A DNA stretch of 64,000 bases from contig NC_133405.1 of the NCBI RefSeq assembly GCF_047511655.1, positions 91,237,046 to 91,301,045 of the forward strand. The letters are read 5' to 3'. This DNA comes from Castor canadensis. Its lineage: Eukaryota; Chordata; Mammalia; Rodentia; Castoridae. Below, piece by piece: positions 48,047 through 58,214 of the stretch. Position 1 is the stretch's first letter. The number at the start of each line of letters is the position of its first letter. The notes below the pieces were generated by a model. It saw only the letters and a list, made by a program, of their open reading frames with translations. It searched no databases and was not told where the DNA came from. A program made the translations under genes and the position numbers.

Positions 48047-49199
48047 GCCAAAGTGCTATGTTTGAGTAGAGAGTACTTGGGAAAAAAGTTCCAGCTGACT
48101 GGAAAAGTGATATCCAAATTTTACAGAGGTGGAAGGAGAGTGGCAACCCAGCATCTTGGGAGAGAACACCTTAGAATCCAGAAGATATGGGGGGAGAAAG
48201 AAGAGGATTACTGCTCTTTTGTCTTTCCAAGCTACCCTTGGAGTCTTTCTCAGCAAGAAAAATACCCTGGTGTGGCTTTCAAACTGTTGCAAGTTCATTT
48301 AAACTTAGCTGAATGTCAATCTGCCATTCCCCTCCAGATGGGCTCTTGCCAATGCTTGACCATTATTCTGCCTTAACCATGTTGAGGTTTCAGGAGCAGG
48401 AGAAGAGCATTTCAGCACCTACATTTCCCATATAAAACACCTGCAGACTTCTTTCCCACTCCCATTATCTGTCATTCCCTGCGGCAGAAAAATGCAACCT
48501 GTCTCATGGAGTAGACAAACATGGTAGGGTGGATTGGCTGCCCTCAGGTAGTCCTTCTAAAACAATTATTCAACTGCAGGGATTCTTTACTTGGAGGCAG
48601 GCAATTTGTGTCCCCCAGCCTATGTGCTTCTCAATAGGAGGGCACCAAAAGTGCCTCCTTCCACAAAACACTTATTTGTCCCCAAAGATCAGTTGTGAGA
48701 GACCTTCAAGTGCTCACTACCTTGGTCCTAGAGAGCATTCCTGTTACCCCCATGTTCAGGATCTGGGTTGTTATGCATAACGTATCCAACTATGCCTGGA
48801 CTAATTCCTTGGCCCAAGTGTATATTTAAGGAAAAAGTCACCTGGCTTTCTAAGGTAGATGTCGATTATTTATGAGATTTGGTCAGCTGGGGCACTGGGG
48901 TGAACGGTTGTAGTTCATGTTACACATTGGCTTCATCCTACTGTTTGGACTCATTGATAGTGGCATTAAATGGTGCAGGAGACAAATGGAACAATATTAA
49001 GCAAAACCAGAAAATACACTTTGTATTATTTGGATCCTTTTCATTTTAATCTGATTTCTGTTTGGCTCCAGAACATGGCCCGTTTCGTGTGCACTTATAA
49101 AGAATATGTGTTTTGCTTTCACTGTGTGGTGTGTTTTAGAAATCTCAATTAGTTCAACTTGGTTTATAGTGTGAGTCAAATCTTCCATCTTCATACTTA
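48047..49199. other. Unannotated interval
   Basis: No gene or recognisable repeat. Confidence 0.4.
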
Positions 49200-50960
49200 C
49201 TGTCTACTCATTTTTATAACTTATTGAGAAAACAACCTTGAAGAATCTCATACATTTGTCTATTTCTCCTTTCAGTTCTATCAGTTATTCTCTCGTGAAT
49301 GTTGAAACACTGCTATTAGGTGCATAAAACTTTCAGGAATTTTATGAACTGTAGATAGAATACATACTTGCATGAGATGGTCCTATTATTTCTGCATTTT
49401 TTCTGTGAAAACTAATTTCTTTGGCATTAATAAACACATTCCAGCATTTTTATGGTCAGTGACACATCCAACACACACACAATGTTTGCAATAACTTTAT
49501 AGAGATGTAATTTGCACACTTAAAATTCACCTATTTGAAGCACACAGTTGGTCTGGGGGCAGTAGCTCACACCTGTAATGGCAGCTACTCAGGAGGTAGA
49601 GACCAGGAGACAGAGATCGCGAGGATTGCAGTTTGAGGCCAGCCCTGCCAAAACATTGGAGAAACCCCATCTCAAGGAATGAGCCAGGTGGGTGGCGTAT
49701 GCCTGTGAGCTGTAGGTAGGAGGATCTCGGTCTGAGACCAGCCCCACGCAAAAACACAAGACCCTATCTGAAAAATAACTAAAGCAAAAAAAGGTTGTGG
49801 GCACCACTCAAGTGGTAGAACACTAGCCTAGCAAGTCCTGAGTTCTAACACCAGAATCCCCAACAAATAATTAATAAACAAATGAATAAATAACCTGTAC
49901 AACCCAGTGGATTTTAATATAACTTAAAGATTCGTCCATATTGTAGCATGTACTTGTATTTCAATCCTTTCTGTTGCTGAAAAAATGGTAATGTGTAAGA
50001 CCATGCATGTTCTTCAGTCACTCATCAGTTGAGAAAATATTGGGTTGTTTCCACAGTTGGACTATTATGAATTAGGCTGGTAAGAACACTCATGTACAAG
50101 GTCTCAGGGCGGGTATTTGTTTTCACTTCTCTTGCATATATACTTAGGAGCTAAGTCACGAGGGTCATGTGATAACTCTATAATGAGCATTGTGAAGACG
50201 TGCCTAAATATTTTCCAGAGTGCCTGCATCATTTTAAAGTCCCACCAGCAGTAAAGGAAGGTTCCAATTTGTCCACATCTTCATAGATACTTGTTATTTT
50301 CTCCTTTTAACGCTAGTCATCCTAGGACTTGTGAAGTGGCATTTCACTGTAATTTTGCTTGAACTTTCCCTAATAACTAATGTTAAGCATCTTTCCATGT
50401 GCTTGTTAGCCATCAGTATACCTAGTTTGGAGAATGTCTACTCAGATTCTTTGCCGATTTACTAATTTTCTTTTGATCATTGTGTTGTAAGAGTGTTTAG
50501 AAAATGTATTCTGGATGCAAACCCCTTCCTTGTTAGACACAGGATTTTCAAATACTTTTCCCATTTTTCTCACTTCTTTTTTGGTGTTTTCCTCTTCAGA
50601 ACAAAAACTGTCAGTCACAATGAAGTCCGCTCATCTATTTTTTTTTTCTTTTGCTGTTTGTGCTTTTGGTGTCACATCTAAAAAAAAACACTACCTACCA
50701 AAAGACCACAGAGATTTACTCATTCACTTACTTCTTAGTGTCTTATCATTTTAGCATTCACGTTTAGACTTAAAATACAACTTGAGTTTATTTTTGTGTA
50801 TATTGAAAGGTAGGTTTTCAATGTCCTTCCTTTACCTATGGATGCCCACTTGCCCCAATATCATTTGTTAAACTGACTAGTATTTTCCCATTTAATACTC
50901 TCAGCAATCTTTTTCAAAGTCAATTGACTGTCCTGTCAAATGATCCAACACTAAACTGGT
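49200..50960 (-). mobile_element. Ancient L1M relics, split by a SINE
   Basis: Minus-strand L1M blocks: ctcctttcagttctatcagt (49265), tttgcacacttaaaattcac (49511), gtacaacccagtggatttta (49895), cccaccagcagtaaaggaag (50241) and gcccacttgccccaatatca (50843). L1M text resumes on the other side of the SINE at 49551. Confidence 0.7.
49551..49890 (+). repeat. Tripartite SINE (two B1-like arms plus ID), sense
   Basis: First 7SL arm from ggcagtagctcacacctgta, second from aggtgggtggcgtatgcctg, then an ID arm (ccactcaagtggtagaacac, ctgagttctaacacc) and an A-rich tail. Confidence 0.88.
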
Positions 50961-51336
50961 AGTGAAGGAATATAAAGAACAGACATTTGTCCAACTGCGG
51001 ATTATGTTCTCCAAACTGTCTTTAGATCATTGCAACTCGGACGATGTGAACATCTGGATTTCACAGAAAGAATTACGTACCATGGTTGACCTCGCCTGCG
51101 TTTGGTCAAAAAGTAGGGTGGGAAGTGAAAGAGTAAAAACGTCCCTGGGACAGAAAAAGTGAAAATCAACACAGAGTAAGAAAGGCAATCTTGCTGTTAG
51201 GGAGGCAGGAACGCCAGACATGCATAGGGCAATTCCAATGTTAATAGGAAACATTGCTTTTCCCAATGTCATGCAGCAGCCTGAAGTTACCATGTTAAGC
51301 GCTCCCCACCTGACAGCCCTTTTCAGTGACTACTGC
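50961..51336. other. Unannotated interval
   Basis: No gene or recognisable repeat. Confidence 0.4.
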
Positions 51337-51480
51337 TTTCTTTTCTTTTCTTTTCTTTTTTGTCTTTTTAAGCGTTTTTATTAGTATATGATAGTTGTAC
51401 AGGGGATTTCGTTGTGACATTTCCGTGTGTACATACATTGTACCCCGGTTTGGTTCGTCCCCTCCATTATTCTCCCTATT
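51337..51480 (-). mobile_element. L1 3' tail with TTTTC-rich flank
   Basis: After a (TTTTC)n run (51337-51362), a reversed L1 tail: tgatagttgtacaggggatt, tcgttgtgacatttccgtgt and ctccattattctccctatta. Confidence 0.85.
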
Positions 51481-51559
51481 AATGATGTCCTGAGACTCAC
51501 TCTTGTCTATCATCTGTTACTGGGGATTCCCAATTGCTGAGCTACCCTTGCCATTCATT

Positions 51560-52340
51560 ACACACGTAGGGCTGCATCCGTGTGGCTCACCTTACAAACA
51601 CTTATGGCTCCACTCCTGCCTTAGATTCCACTTGTGAGTCACTCCTTCCTATCCGCAAGCCACCGCTCCCCACGGGCTCCCTACAGGGTCCTCATAGTCT
51701 CCAACCTTCCCATTCTCTCCGCTGGTCTCCACAAGTCAGTCTACGACTTTCTAAGAGCTCATCTGATTCGGTAAAGCACCGCCCTTCCCATCCCCTATTG
51801 GTCAGCTTGGCTCCACTCAGGCCCGCCCCATCTCAGAGGATCGGAGGCAAGGGCGGTGCTCAGAGGTCTGACGGCGGCCAGAAACTCAGGGGTGAGCCCA
51901 TTCTTGGGGCTGGGGGTGGCTAAGCCTGGGTTCCAGCCAGGGTCTGACTGACCCGAGCACTGTACTTTTGCTCACATAAACGTGCAGAGTAACTTATGCC
52001 GGAGCTTCGTACGGAGTGGACCGCCGTAGGCCACAGAGGGCGGGACATGTAGAACGTTCTACGTGCTGGGCAGGGCCTCCGGGGGTTTCTCCTGGTGGGT
52101 GGGACGTTGTGCGTGTGGGGCGGGGCTTTAGCGGCGTTTCACTTGGTGGGTTGGGACATTCTACGTGAAGGGCGGGGCATTCTACGTGAAGGGCGGGGCA
52201 TGAGAACGTTTTACGTAGTACGCGGATGTTCGGGAGCGTGGTGGGCGGGATGCCCCCAGAGCGGGAGGTGAGCATGCGCTACTTTACCTGCAGGTGTTTC
52301 CAGGGCCGCGGCTGCCTGCGCTTTGGGGGTCGCTCACCTT
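51560..52340 (+). promoter_or_regulatory. CpG-rich promoter-like region with two splice-donor-like sites
   Basis: CpG-dense island in AT-rich surroundings. It carries an inverted CCAAT box (ATTGG, 51797-51801), a GC box (cccgcccc, 51822-51829) and a donor-like GGG|GTGAGC with GT at 51892. A tandem GC-box/ACGTG array follows, then a second strong donor GAG|GTGAGC (GT at 52268). Between 52226 and the donor lies an in-frame 14-codon ORF, MFGSVVGGMPPERE. The layout suggests first exons of a plus-strand gene or lncRNA whose remainder I cannot find here. Confidence 0.45.
52042..52220 (+). repeat. Degenerate tandem repeats of GC box plus ACGTG
   Basis: A 21-bp unit (attctacgtgaagggcgggg + c) is perfectly duplicated at 52158-52178 and 52179-52199. 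Two longer diverged units precede it (52042-52100 and 52101-52151), both ending tggtgggt, and one more follows. Confidence 0.85.
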
Positions 52341-52399
52341 CAGGATCTCAAGTTATGGTGTTAAAGAGCCGGATCCCTGGCGTTTGTGCCTAGCTAGTG

Positions 52400-52470
52400 C
52401 TTTCCTTCTCTGTGCCTCGGTTTGCCCATTTGTAGGGTGGCAGTGAGGACGAACTACCTGAGCACGAACG
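52400..52470 (+). repeat. MIR SINE fragment
   Basis: ctctgtgcctcggtttgccc then atttgtagggtggcagtgag matches the MIR 3' core in sense. Confidence 0.6.
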
Positions 52471-52566
52471 TAGAGCCTGAACTAGGCTGCGAGCCTAAGA
52501 AAAAGGAGTTACGAGATTTTCCTGATGACAACGGGCCATCCTGATTGGAGGGAGTTAGGCTTGTGA

Positions 52567-52712
52567 CCCAAATAGTAACAGTTAGCATTCGGCCTTAGGT
52601 CCTTAGCACTGGGCCAAGTGCTTTTCTTGCTTCAGCGCATTTTGTCGTCCTAACAAGGGGGCAGGTGAGTACTATCATAATCCGCATTTTATCAGTCCCA
52701 GGAAGGTGGTGC
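52567..52712 (-). repeat. MIR-like SINE
   Basis: The block cagttagcattcggccttag, then actgggccaagtgctttt, gtgagtactatcataatccg and cattttatcag follows an extended MIR (MIRb-like) read in reverse. Confidence 0.6.
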
Positions 52713-52939
52713 AGGAAACACTTTTCGCAGGACCTCTCTCCTGACCTCCCCCCCACCCTCACCCCACCCCCCACACTCTCTCACAGCTTTCACAGCCTGT
52801 TGCTTGCCAGTCTGCCCTCCAGGAACACCTGGGATGGCGTGAGTGCTTCCCCAGCCATGGACCCATTTTGACACTGTGCAGTTTCTGCCCTGGCTGTGGA
52901 GTGGATGGCATGACCTTGGATGGCTTGGATGACTCTCTC

Positions 52940-53160
52940 ATTTCACCCTCCTCCTTCCCACTCCCAAATATCACACAACAGCCACCCCGCCCCCCCCCCG
53001 CCCCATTTTGTCATTGTGGTTTTTTGTTGTTTTTTTTTTTTGGTGGAGCTGGGGTTTGAACTCAGGAGCTTTCACTTGCTAGGCAGGTGCTCTACCACTT
53101 GAGCCACGCCTCCAGTCCTGTCATTGTTTTTTTAAGGTCTAGATTCTGAGTACGGAATGA
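52940..53160 (-). mobile_element. L1 3' UTR fragment interrupted by an ID SINE
   Basis: cccactcccaaatatcacac and aaggtctagattct recur at 53806-53890. A C-rich run in both copies marks the same L1 3' UTR stretch. Confidence 0.6.
53009..53127 (-). repeat. ID-type SINE with 9-bp target-site duplication
   Basis: tgtcattgt at 53009-53017 and 53119-53127 flanks a reversed ID body (gagctggggtttgaactcag, then gctctaccacttgagccacg) with a poly-T start. Confidence 0.9.
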
Positions 53161-53361
53161 GACAAGACCAATCAGAAGATCAGCCAGATGTGGTGATACT
53201 ACCATGCGGCCCTAACGCCACACTACATTGACTCCTCTCAGGCCTGTCTAACGCGGAGATGAGCAATGCCTGAAACTGGGGGTACTGAGCACTCACCCCA
53301 GCTTTCTCTTTTCTTCCTTCGTGTACCTAAATCCTCTCTAACAATATGAATAGTGATTTCT

Positions 53362-53447
53362 TGCTGGAGGCATAGCTCAGGCAGTACAGCGTCTGCATAG
53401 CAAGCTCAAAACCCTGAGTTCAAACCTCAATACCGCAAAATAAATGA
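53362..53447 (+). repeat. ID-type SINE
   Basis: ttgctggaggcatagctcag, then accctgagttcaaacctcaa and an A-rich tail. Confidence 0.88.
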
Positions 53448-53609
53448 GTAAAATTTAAAAAACATGTCTCCTCGCCCACTCTTCCAGTAGGCACAGAGCA
53501 GCACTGGATTCCCCCCTGAATTTGTGTTACGTATTTCATTTTCTTATTCCTTTAGCTGAGACTTTCAAAACACTGTGAATGTGCTCTAGGTGTCTAAACC
53601 AGCCCCCTT

Positions 53610-54070
53610 TTCTCTCTCATTAGCGTCGTTGTGACTTTTCCGTATATGCATATAGTGTACTTTGATCAAACTCACCCCCTCTATTACTTTCTCTTGCCCC
53701 ACTTTACCCCTTCTTTTAGACGGGTTTTGTTCTATTTTCATACATGCCTGTAAAGTCCATTGATCACGTTCACTCCCCTTCACCCTCCCCCTTCCCACTG
53801 TTTCCCACTCCCAAATATCACACAACCGCATCCCCCCTCTCCCCTCCCCCCCCCCGTGTCACTGTTTTTTTTTTTAAGGTCTAGATTCTACATATGAAAG
53901 AGAACATGCAGTATCTGTAATGTCATTTTGTAATCTGCATGTCATTTTGGTTTGCATTATGGCTAAGGATATTGAACATCTTCATGTATTTATTGGCAGT
54001 TTGTACTTCTTTTGAGAACTGTCTGAGAACTGTCTGTTCACTTCATTTGCCCATTTATTAATTGGTCTTA
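53610..54070 (-). mobile_element. L1 3' UTR and tail fragment
   Basis: gcgtcgttgtgacttttccg, then cccactcccaaatatcacac, gattctacatatgaaagaga and ggctaaggatattgaacatc are L1 3' UTR landmarks read in reverse. Confidence 0.75.
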
Positions 54071-55389
54071 GACCAGCCCTTTGTTGCCAGATTTGTAATG
54101 CCATCACCAGATTGTCCTGGGGCACCTCCGATCACATTGAGGCCCCCAAATCCAGAATTGGGAGCCCTCAATATTTATACCAATCATTATCTTGATAACC
54201 ATTCCACCTCATCCTACCTTCTAAATCCATAGTCCCACCTCATAATACTCTTGACCAACCTTGAGACTCTTCCCTCGACTTGTGCTCTGATCCTTCAGCC
54301 CACCCTGTATGCCCATCCAAAACAGCCCTTAGATCCTTAGGCTTGTGCACTGTACCCTGCAGGATGGTTACTAATTGTAACATTTCCTAATTTAATCTTT
54401 TTTAGCTCAAATCTTCAATATTGATAATGAAACTGTCTCACCCATCCTCTGGTACTGCATGAGCAGCCCTAGAAGCCTTCTAGCTCTGTCCTAAAGACCA
54501 CCAAATGGGCCCCATGATCCTCCCTGCCCAACTGCGACACCCCCCTCCCCCGTATCTATGGCAGTTGTTTAAATGTCTTACCTTTCAAATTTAGCTAAAA
54601 CTACCAAAAACATGCCGGTCAAGTCTGCCCTGAGATGACCAAACAGCTCTGTGGCAGTGAGAAGGTGAGTGCGAATCCTACGAGCACAGGCCAAGGTGAG
54701 TCTGCTCAGTGAGGGGGGCTGGCAGGAAGACACACAATGAGGGGACTACACCAGAGAGAAGTGATGAGTTGGATGGGAGGAGAGCTGGTGAAGGATGGCC
54801 GCCTGGACAGAGCAGTGGCTCTGTAGGAGTGAGAGCCAGCCTGGGCATCTTGGTGGCAGGGAAGGCTGGGTTGCTCCTGCAGGTGAGAGAGGGATAAGGG
54901 TGAAAGGTGTGATCTCAGAAGTGCTATGTGAAGAAAGAAGTGTGGAGATGGGGAGGGCAGCAGATGGGAGAATCTTGCCTGCCTCCTTCCTGTGAATGAA
55001 AGAGGTGGGAGGGGATGCAGATGTCCTTTGAGAGCAAGGGGCTATGAAGAGTGAGTAGAGGAAAGAATGGTATGGTCCTGGATGATAAGGGGGTTTGGAA
55101 GGAATGTTGTGAGGAAGGAACATGGAATAAGACAGAGGGTACGGGAAGATAGGTGGAGAGGAGGCACCTAGAAGTCCTGTATGAGAAAGGGGGTGGGAGG
55201 AGGGGAGAGGAAAGACCTAGAAATATTTCCTGTCTTGGAAAGAGAGTGAGCGGAAGTAAATAGGAATCCTGTAGAGGTGCTATTGAACAGTGAGGTGACT
55301 CTAGATAACAGTAATCCACTGTCCATTTCAGAAAGCTGGAAGAAAGGATTTTGAAAAGTTTCACCCTCAAAGAAATGATAAATATTTGT
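54071..55389. other. Unannotated interval, G/A-rich in its second half
   Basis: No gene or recognisable transposon. 54650-55260 is purine-rich and yields long Ser/Leu/Pro frames on the minus strand without family resemblance. Confidence 0.4.
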
Positions 55390-55515
55390 AGAGACAGACC
55401 TGTTTTGCCCAATTTAAACATTATACGCTGCATACATGTATGAAATGTCACATGCTATCCCATAAATATGTACGTTTTAATGTTTTATGTATCAGTTAAA
55501 ATTTTTTAAAAATGC
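55390..55515 (+). mobile_element. Older L1 3' tail
   Basis: tgcatacatgtatgaaatgt, then cccataaatatgtacg and tatgtatcagttaaaat match an older L1 terminus. Confidence 0.65.
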
Positions 55516-55605
55516 AGTAGCTGAAATTCTGTAGGTGAAGGAGTGAGATACATGTGCAACACACAGGAGGCACCCAGCTGGTGGTAGGTGTTCAACAAAC
55601 TGCTT

Positions 55606-55716
55606 TCCTTTTTCTTTGTGAGGCAGGGTCTTGTTATGTAGCCCTGTCTGGCCTTGGACTCACCAACCTGTCTCAGCTTCCCAAGTGCTGGGGATTACAG
55701 GCACATACCTGTCTCA
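55606..55716 (-). repeat. B1-like SINE
   Basis: gtgaggcagggtcttgttat, then gtctggccttggactcacca and gctggggattacaggcaca. Confidence 0.85.
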
Positions 55717-55734
55717 ATTTTCCCTTCTCTATTA

Positions 55735-56105
55735 AAGTGTTAGCGTACATGCAGTAAAGCACACAATCTCAGTGGACAGCTTATGTAACAATCACCCATC
55801 TCAGGATATAGAACATTTCCAGCTCTCTGCTGCTCCCTCCCAGGCAGCCACTGTTCTGTCCTTTGCCTCCATGGCTTTGTTTTGCTTGCATGTGGGCTTG
55901 CTGCCTACCCACACCAGATCCCTGCGCTCCAGAGAACCTGGTACCCCTCTGAGTTGTGCCCTTCGGACTTCTGCTGGGGCAAGGGGCCACATTTTCACTT
56001 GCTCAGCTGGATCTGTGCTCACTCCTGTATTTTCCAGAAATATTTTGTGCTCTCACATCTCTCTGACATCTCTTTCCCTCATCCCTTTGCCCATGTGGTA
56101 AGTTC
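55735..56105 (-). mobile_element. Ancient L1M 3' end
   Basis: tgtaacaatcacccatctca, then ggatatagaacatttccagc and ggcagccactgttctgt follow the reversed L1M end. Confidence 0.55.
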
Positions 56106-56132
56106 ATGCATTAAAAATAAAATGTGTAGGAT

Positions 56133-56213
56133 AGGATGGGGTGTTATCTCAGTGGTAGAGCACTTGCCTACCAGGCATGGAGCCCTAAGGGGTTCTGTCT
56201 TCACCAAAAAAAA
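56133..56213 (+). repeat. ID-type SINE, diverged
   Basis: gatggggtgttatctcagtg, then gtagagcacttgcctacc and an A tail. Confidence 0.8.
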
Positions 56214-56463
56214 ATTTTTTTGTTTCCACGTTTTATGTCTGTGTCTTACAATTCACATTGTGTTCTCATCATTTAAATATCCCCTCTCGATGTCTTAATG
56301 ATGCTCCCTTCCTCATTTCTGAATCTCTTTGCTTTAATATTGTCTTACTTTCGCTTTTTAGCAGATTTGAGTAGTCTATAGATTCTGCCTCTTTAGAATA
56401 AATTCTTTTAGTGATGGTTTGGTCATTTGTAAGATATGGTTTTTTTCTTTTTAGGAAGAACCT

Positions 56464-56575
56464 TGCTCAGCGTTGTGGTGCATGCCTTTAATATCAGAAC
56501 TCAGGAGGGTGAGCCAGGATGATCATGAGTTCAAGGCCGGCCTGGACAGTATAGGGAGACCTTGTTTAAAAGGCA
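56464..56575 (+). repeat. B1-like SINE
   Basis: gctcagcgttgtggtgcatg, then catgagttcaaggccggcct and gagaccttgttt. Confidence 0.8.
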
Positions 56576-56784
56576 ATTACAGTTTTTTTAAAGCAGAAAG
56601 AATCTCATTGACTTTCACTTTTTTATACTATTTAAAATCATTTTGTTATTTGCATAGCTTCTGGAGGAGGATGTTTAGCTAACATTTTTACCCTTGTTTT
56701 CCCAGAATATTTGTTTAATAATATAAATCTCACTCTACATGTTCCTTTAAGCTGTTTCCCACCTTATTTTTCAGTAAACTTTTC

Positions 56785-56900
56785 TTGTTGAAATATTGCA
56801 TTTATCCAGGAAAGTGTACACACCACTGTGATCAAGAAATTGAACAGTTTCAGTGACCCAGAAGGGCCTATTTGGCTCCCCATAGTCGTTACCTGTACTT
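56785..56900 (-). mobile_element. Ancient L1M 3'-end fragment
   Basis: gtgatcaagaaattgaacag, then gacccagaagggcc and catagtcgttacc resemble the reversed L1M end. Confidence 0.45.
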
Positions 56901-57779
56901 GTTTGGACATGTGAAGAGGCATTTTCAGTTGTCCCTAGGCTGAACTGTAGTGAAGTCATTGGTCAGATAGTTGCAGGGATATGGAGTCTCCTGCAGTGTG
57001 GGAGGTAGGTCTGCTCAATGTGGAATCATCCCATCCAAGATGCCCACAGTTCCTCACTGACAAATAGAAAGTCTCCACCTTCATTCCCTGTCCTGCCTCA
57101 CCTCAGTCTGTGGCCTAGTAGCCCACTCTCACCCTCTGCTTGACCGTTGCCTCATTCCCAGCTGTTTACAGTTACCCACCATGTTTACCCATCACATGTG
57201 CTCTGTCCTTCCTAATGAGTCCATCTGAAGGTGCCTCTTCCAGATCAACTTGCCGGACACAATGCACCTTTCTCACAGCTTTTCTGTAACTTTGCAGCAT
57301 TTAGATGTCCATGCTACCTGACCACAGACCCCCCTCTCCCAAGGACAAGAAATGTGTGTTCTGCAATTCTGTGCCTCCAACACCCAGGAAAACCCCGAGA
57401 TATAATAGGAGTTCAAAAATGGTTTGTTACATGAACACTTCATGGCACAATACTCGTTAAATGCTTTCCTTATTAAGGAGGTTTTTATTTAATGCAGTAG
57501 GTAACTTGCCATGTAACATTTGTTGTACTGCTGCTTCTCTTAAGTAAAACGTTTATGAAGGTATTAAGCCTCATACATAAAAGAACCCAGATCATAAGTA
57601 CATAGCACGATGGAAACATCCATGTAAGTTTTTAGGAATATTTTAAGGAATAGAACATGATCATTGTCTCAGCCCTCCAGCCAGAGGTCACCAAGAACAC
57701 ACTTGTGGTTGAACAAGTTGGGTCTCTTACTTGTTGCAGGAAGGGAGGATGGCCTGTGGATGGTTTGGTGAACATGTCA
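56901..57779. other. Unannotated interval
   Basis: No gene or recognisable repeat. Confidence 0.4.
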
Positions 57780-57915
57780 CGTAAGGCCGGTAAGATCTAG
57801 GCCTGTCAGATGATTTGGAGCAGGGCTAAAGAAGCAGCCTTCAGCAGATACTGAATCTGCCAGCAACTTGATCTTAGACTTCTCAGCCTCCAGAACTGAG
57901 CAATTAATTTCTCTT
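57780..57915 (+). mobile_element. MLT1-type LTR 3' fragment
   Basis: ctgccagcaacttgatctta, then gacttctcagcctccagaac and gagcaattaatttc match the 3' half of MLT1/MaLR LTRs. Confidence 0.6.
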
Positions 57916-58214
57916 TTTTATCGTTTTTACACTTACTTACATGTGTATACATTATTTGGGCACCTCAATGCACAATAGTTTCTATTGTGCGTCGGTCTGT
58001 TTTGTTTTAGTAACCTGTGTGGCCTAAGACACTGTTTTCTACATGGCTGCACCATTTGACACTCCCTCTAGCAGGTCAGGGAAGTTCCCATTTTTGCACA
58101 TTGTCACCAGCGCTTGGCAGTAGACTTCTCCCTTGCTGTAGCTTCAGTTAGCTATATGTGGACCTCTTCATCGTGTGCCCTAGTTACCTCTTAAGAATGT
58201 CTTATTTATCTATT

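Noticed and set aside
52042-52220. CRISPR-like array
   Set aside because: Eukaryotic DNA; the units are adjacent tandem copies without unique spacers.
51560-52340. First exon of FAAH2, a neighbour of ZXDB in human
   Set aside because: No frame in the island resembles the FAAH2 N-terminus as I remember it.
54746-55451. Minus-strand Ser/Pro/Leu-rich open frames
   Set aside because: They come from purine-rich DNA, have no recognised domain and overlap in two frames.
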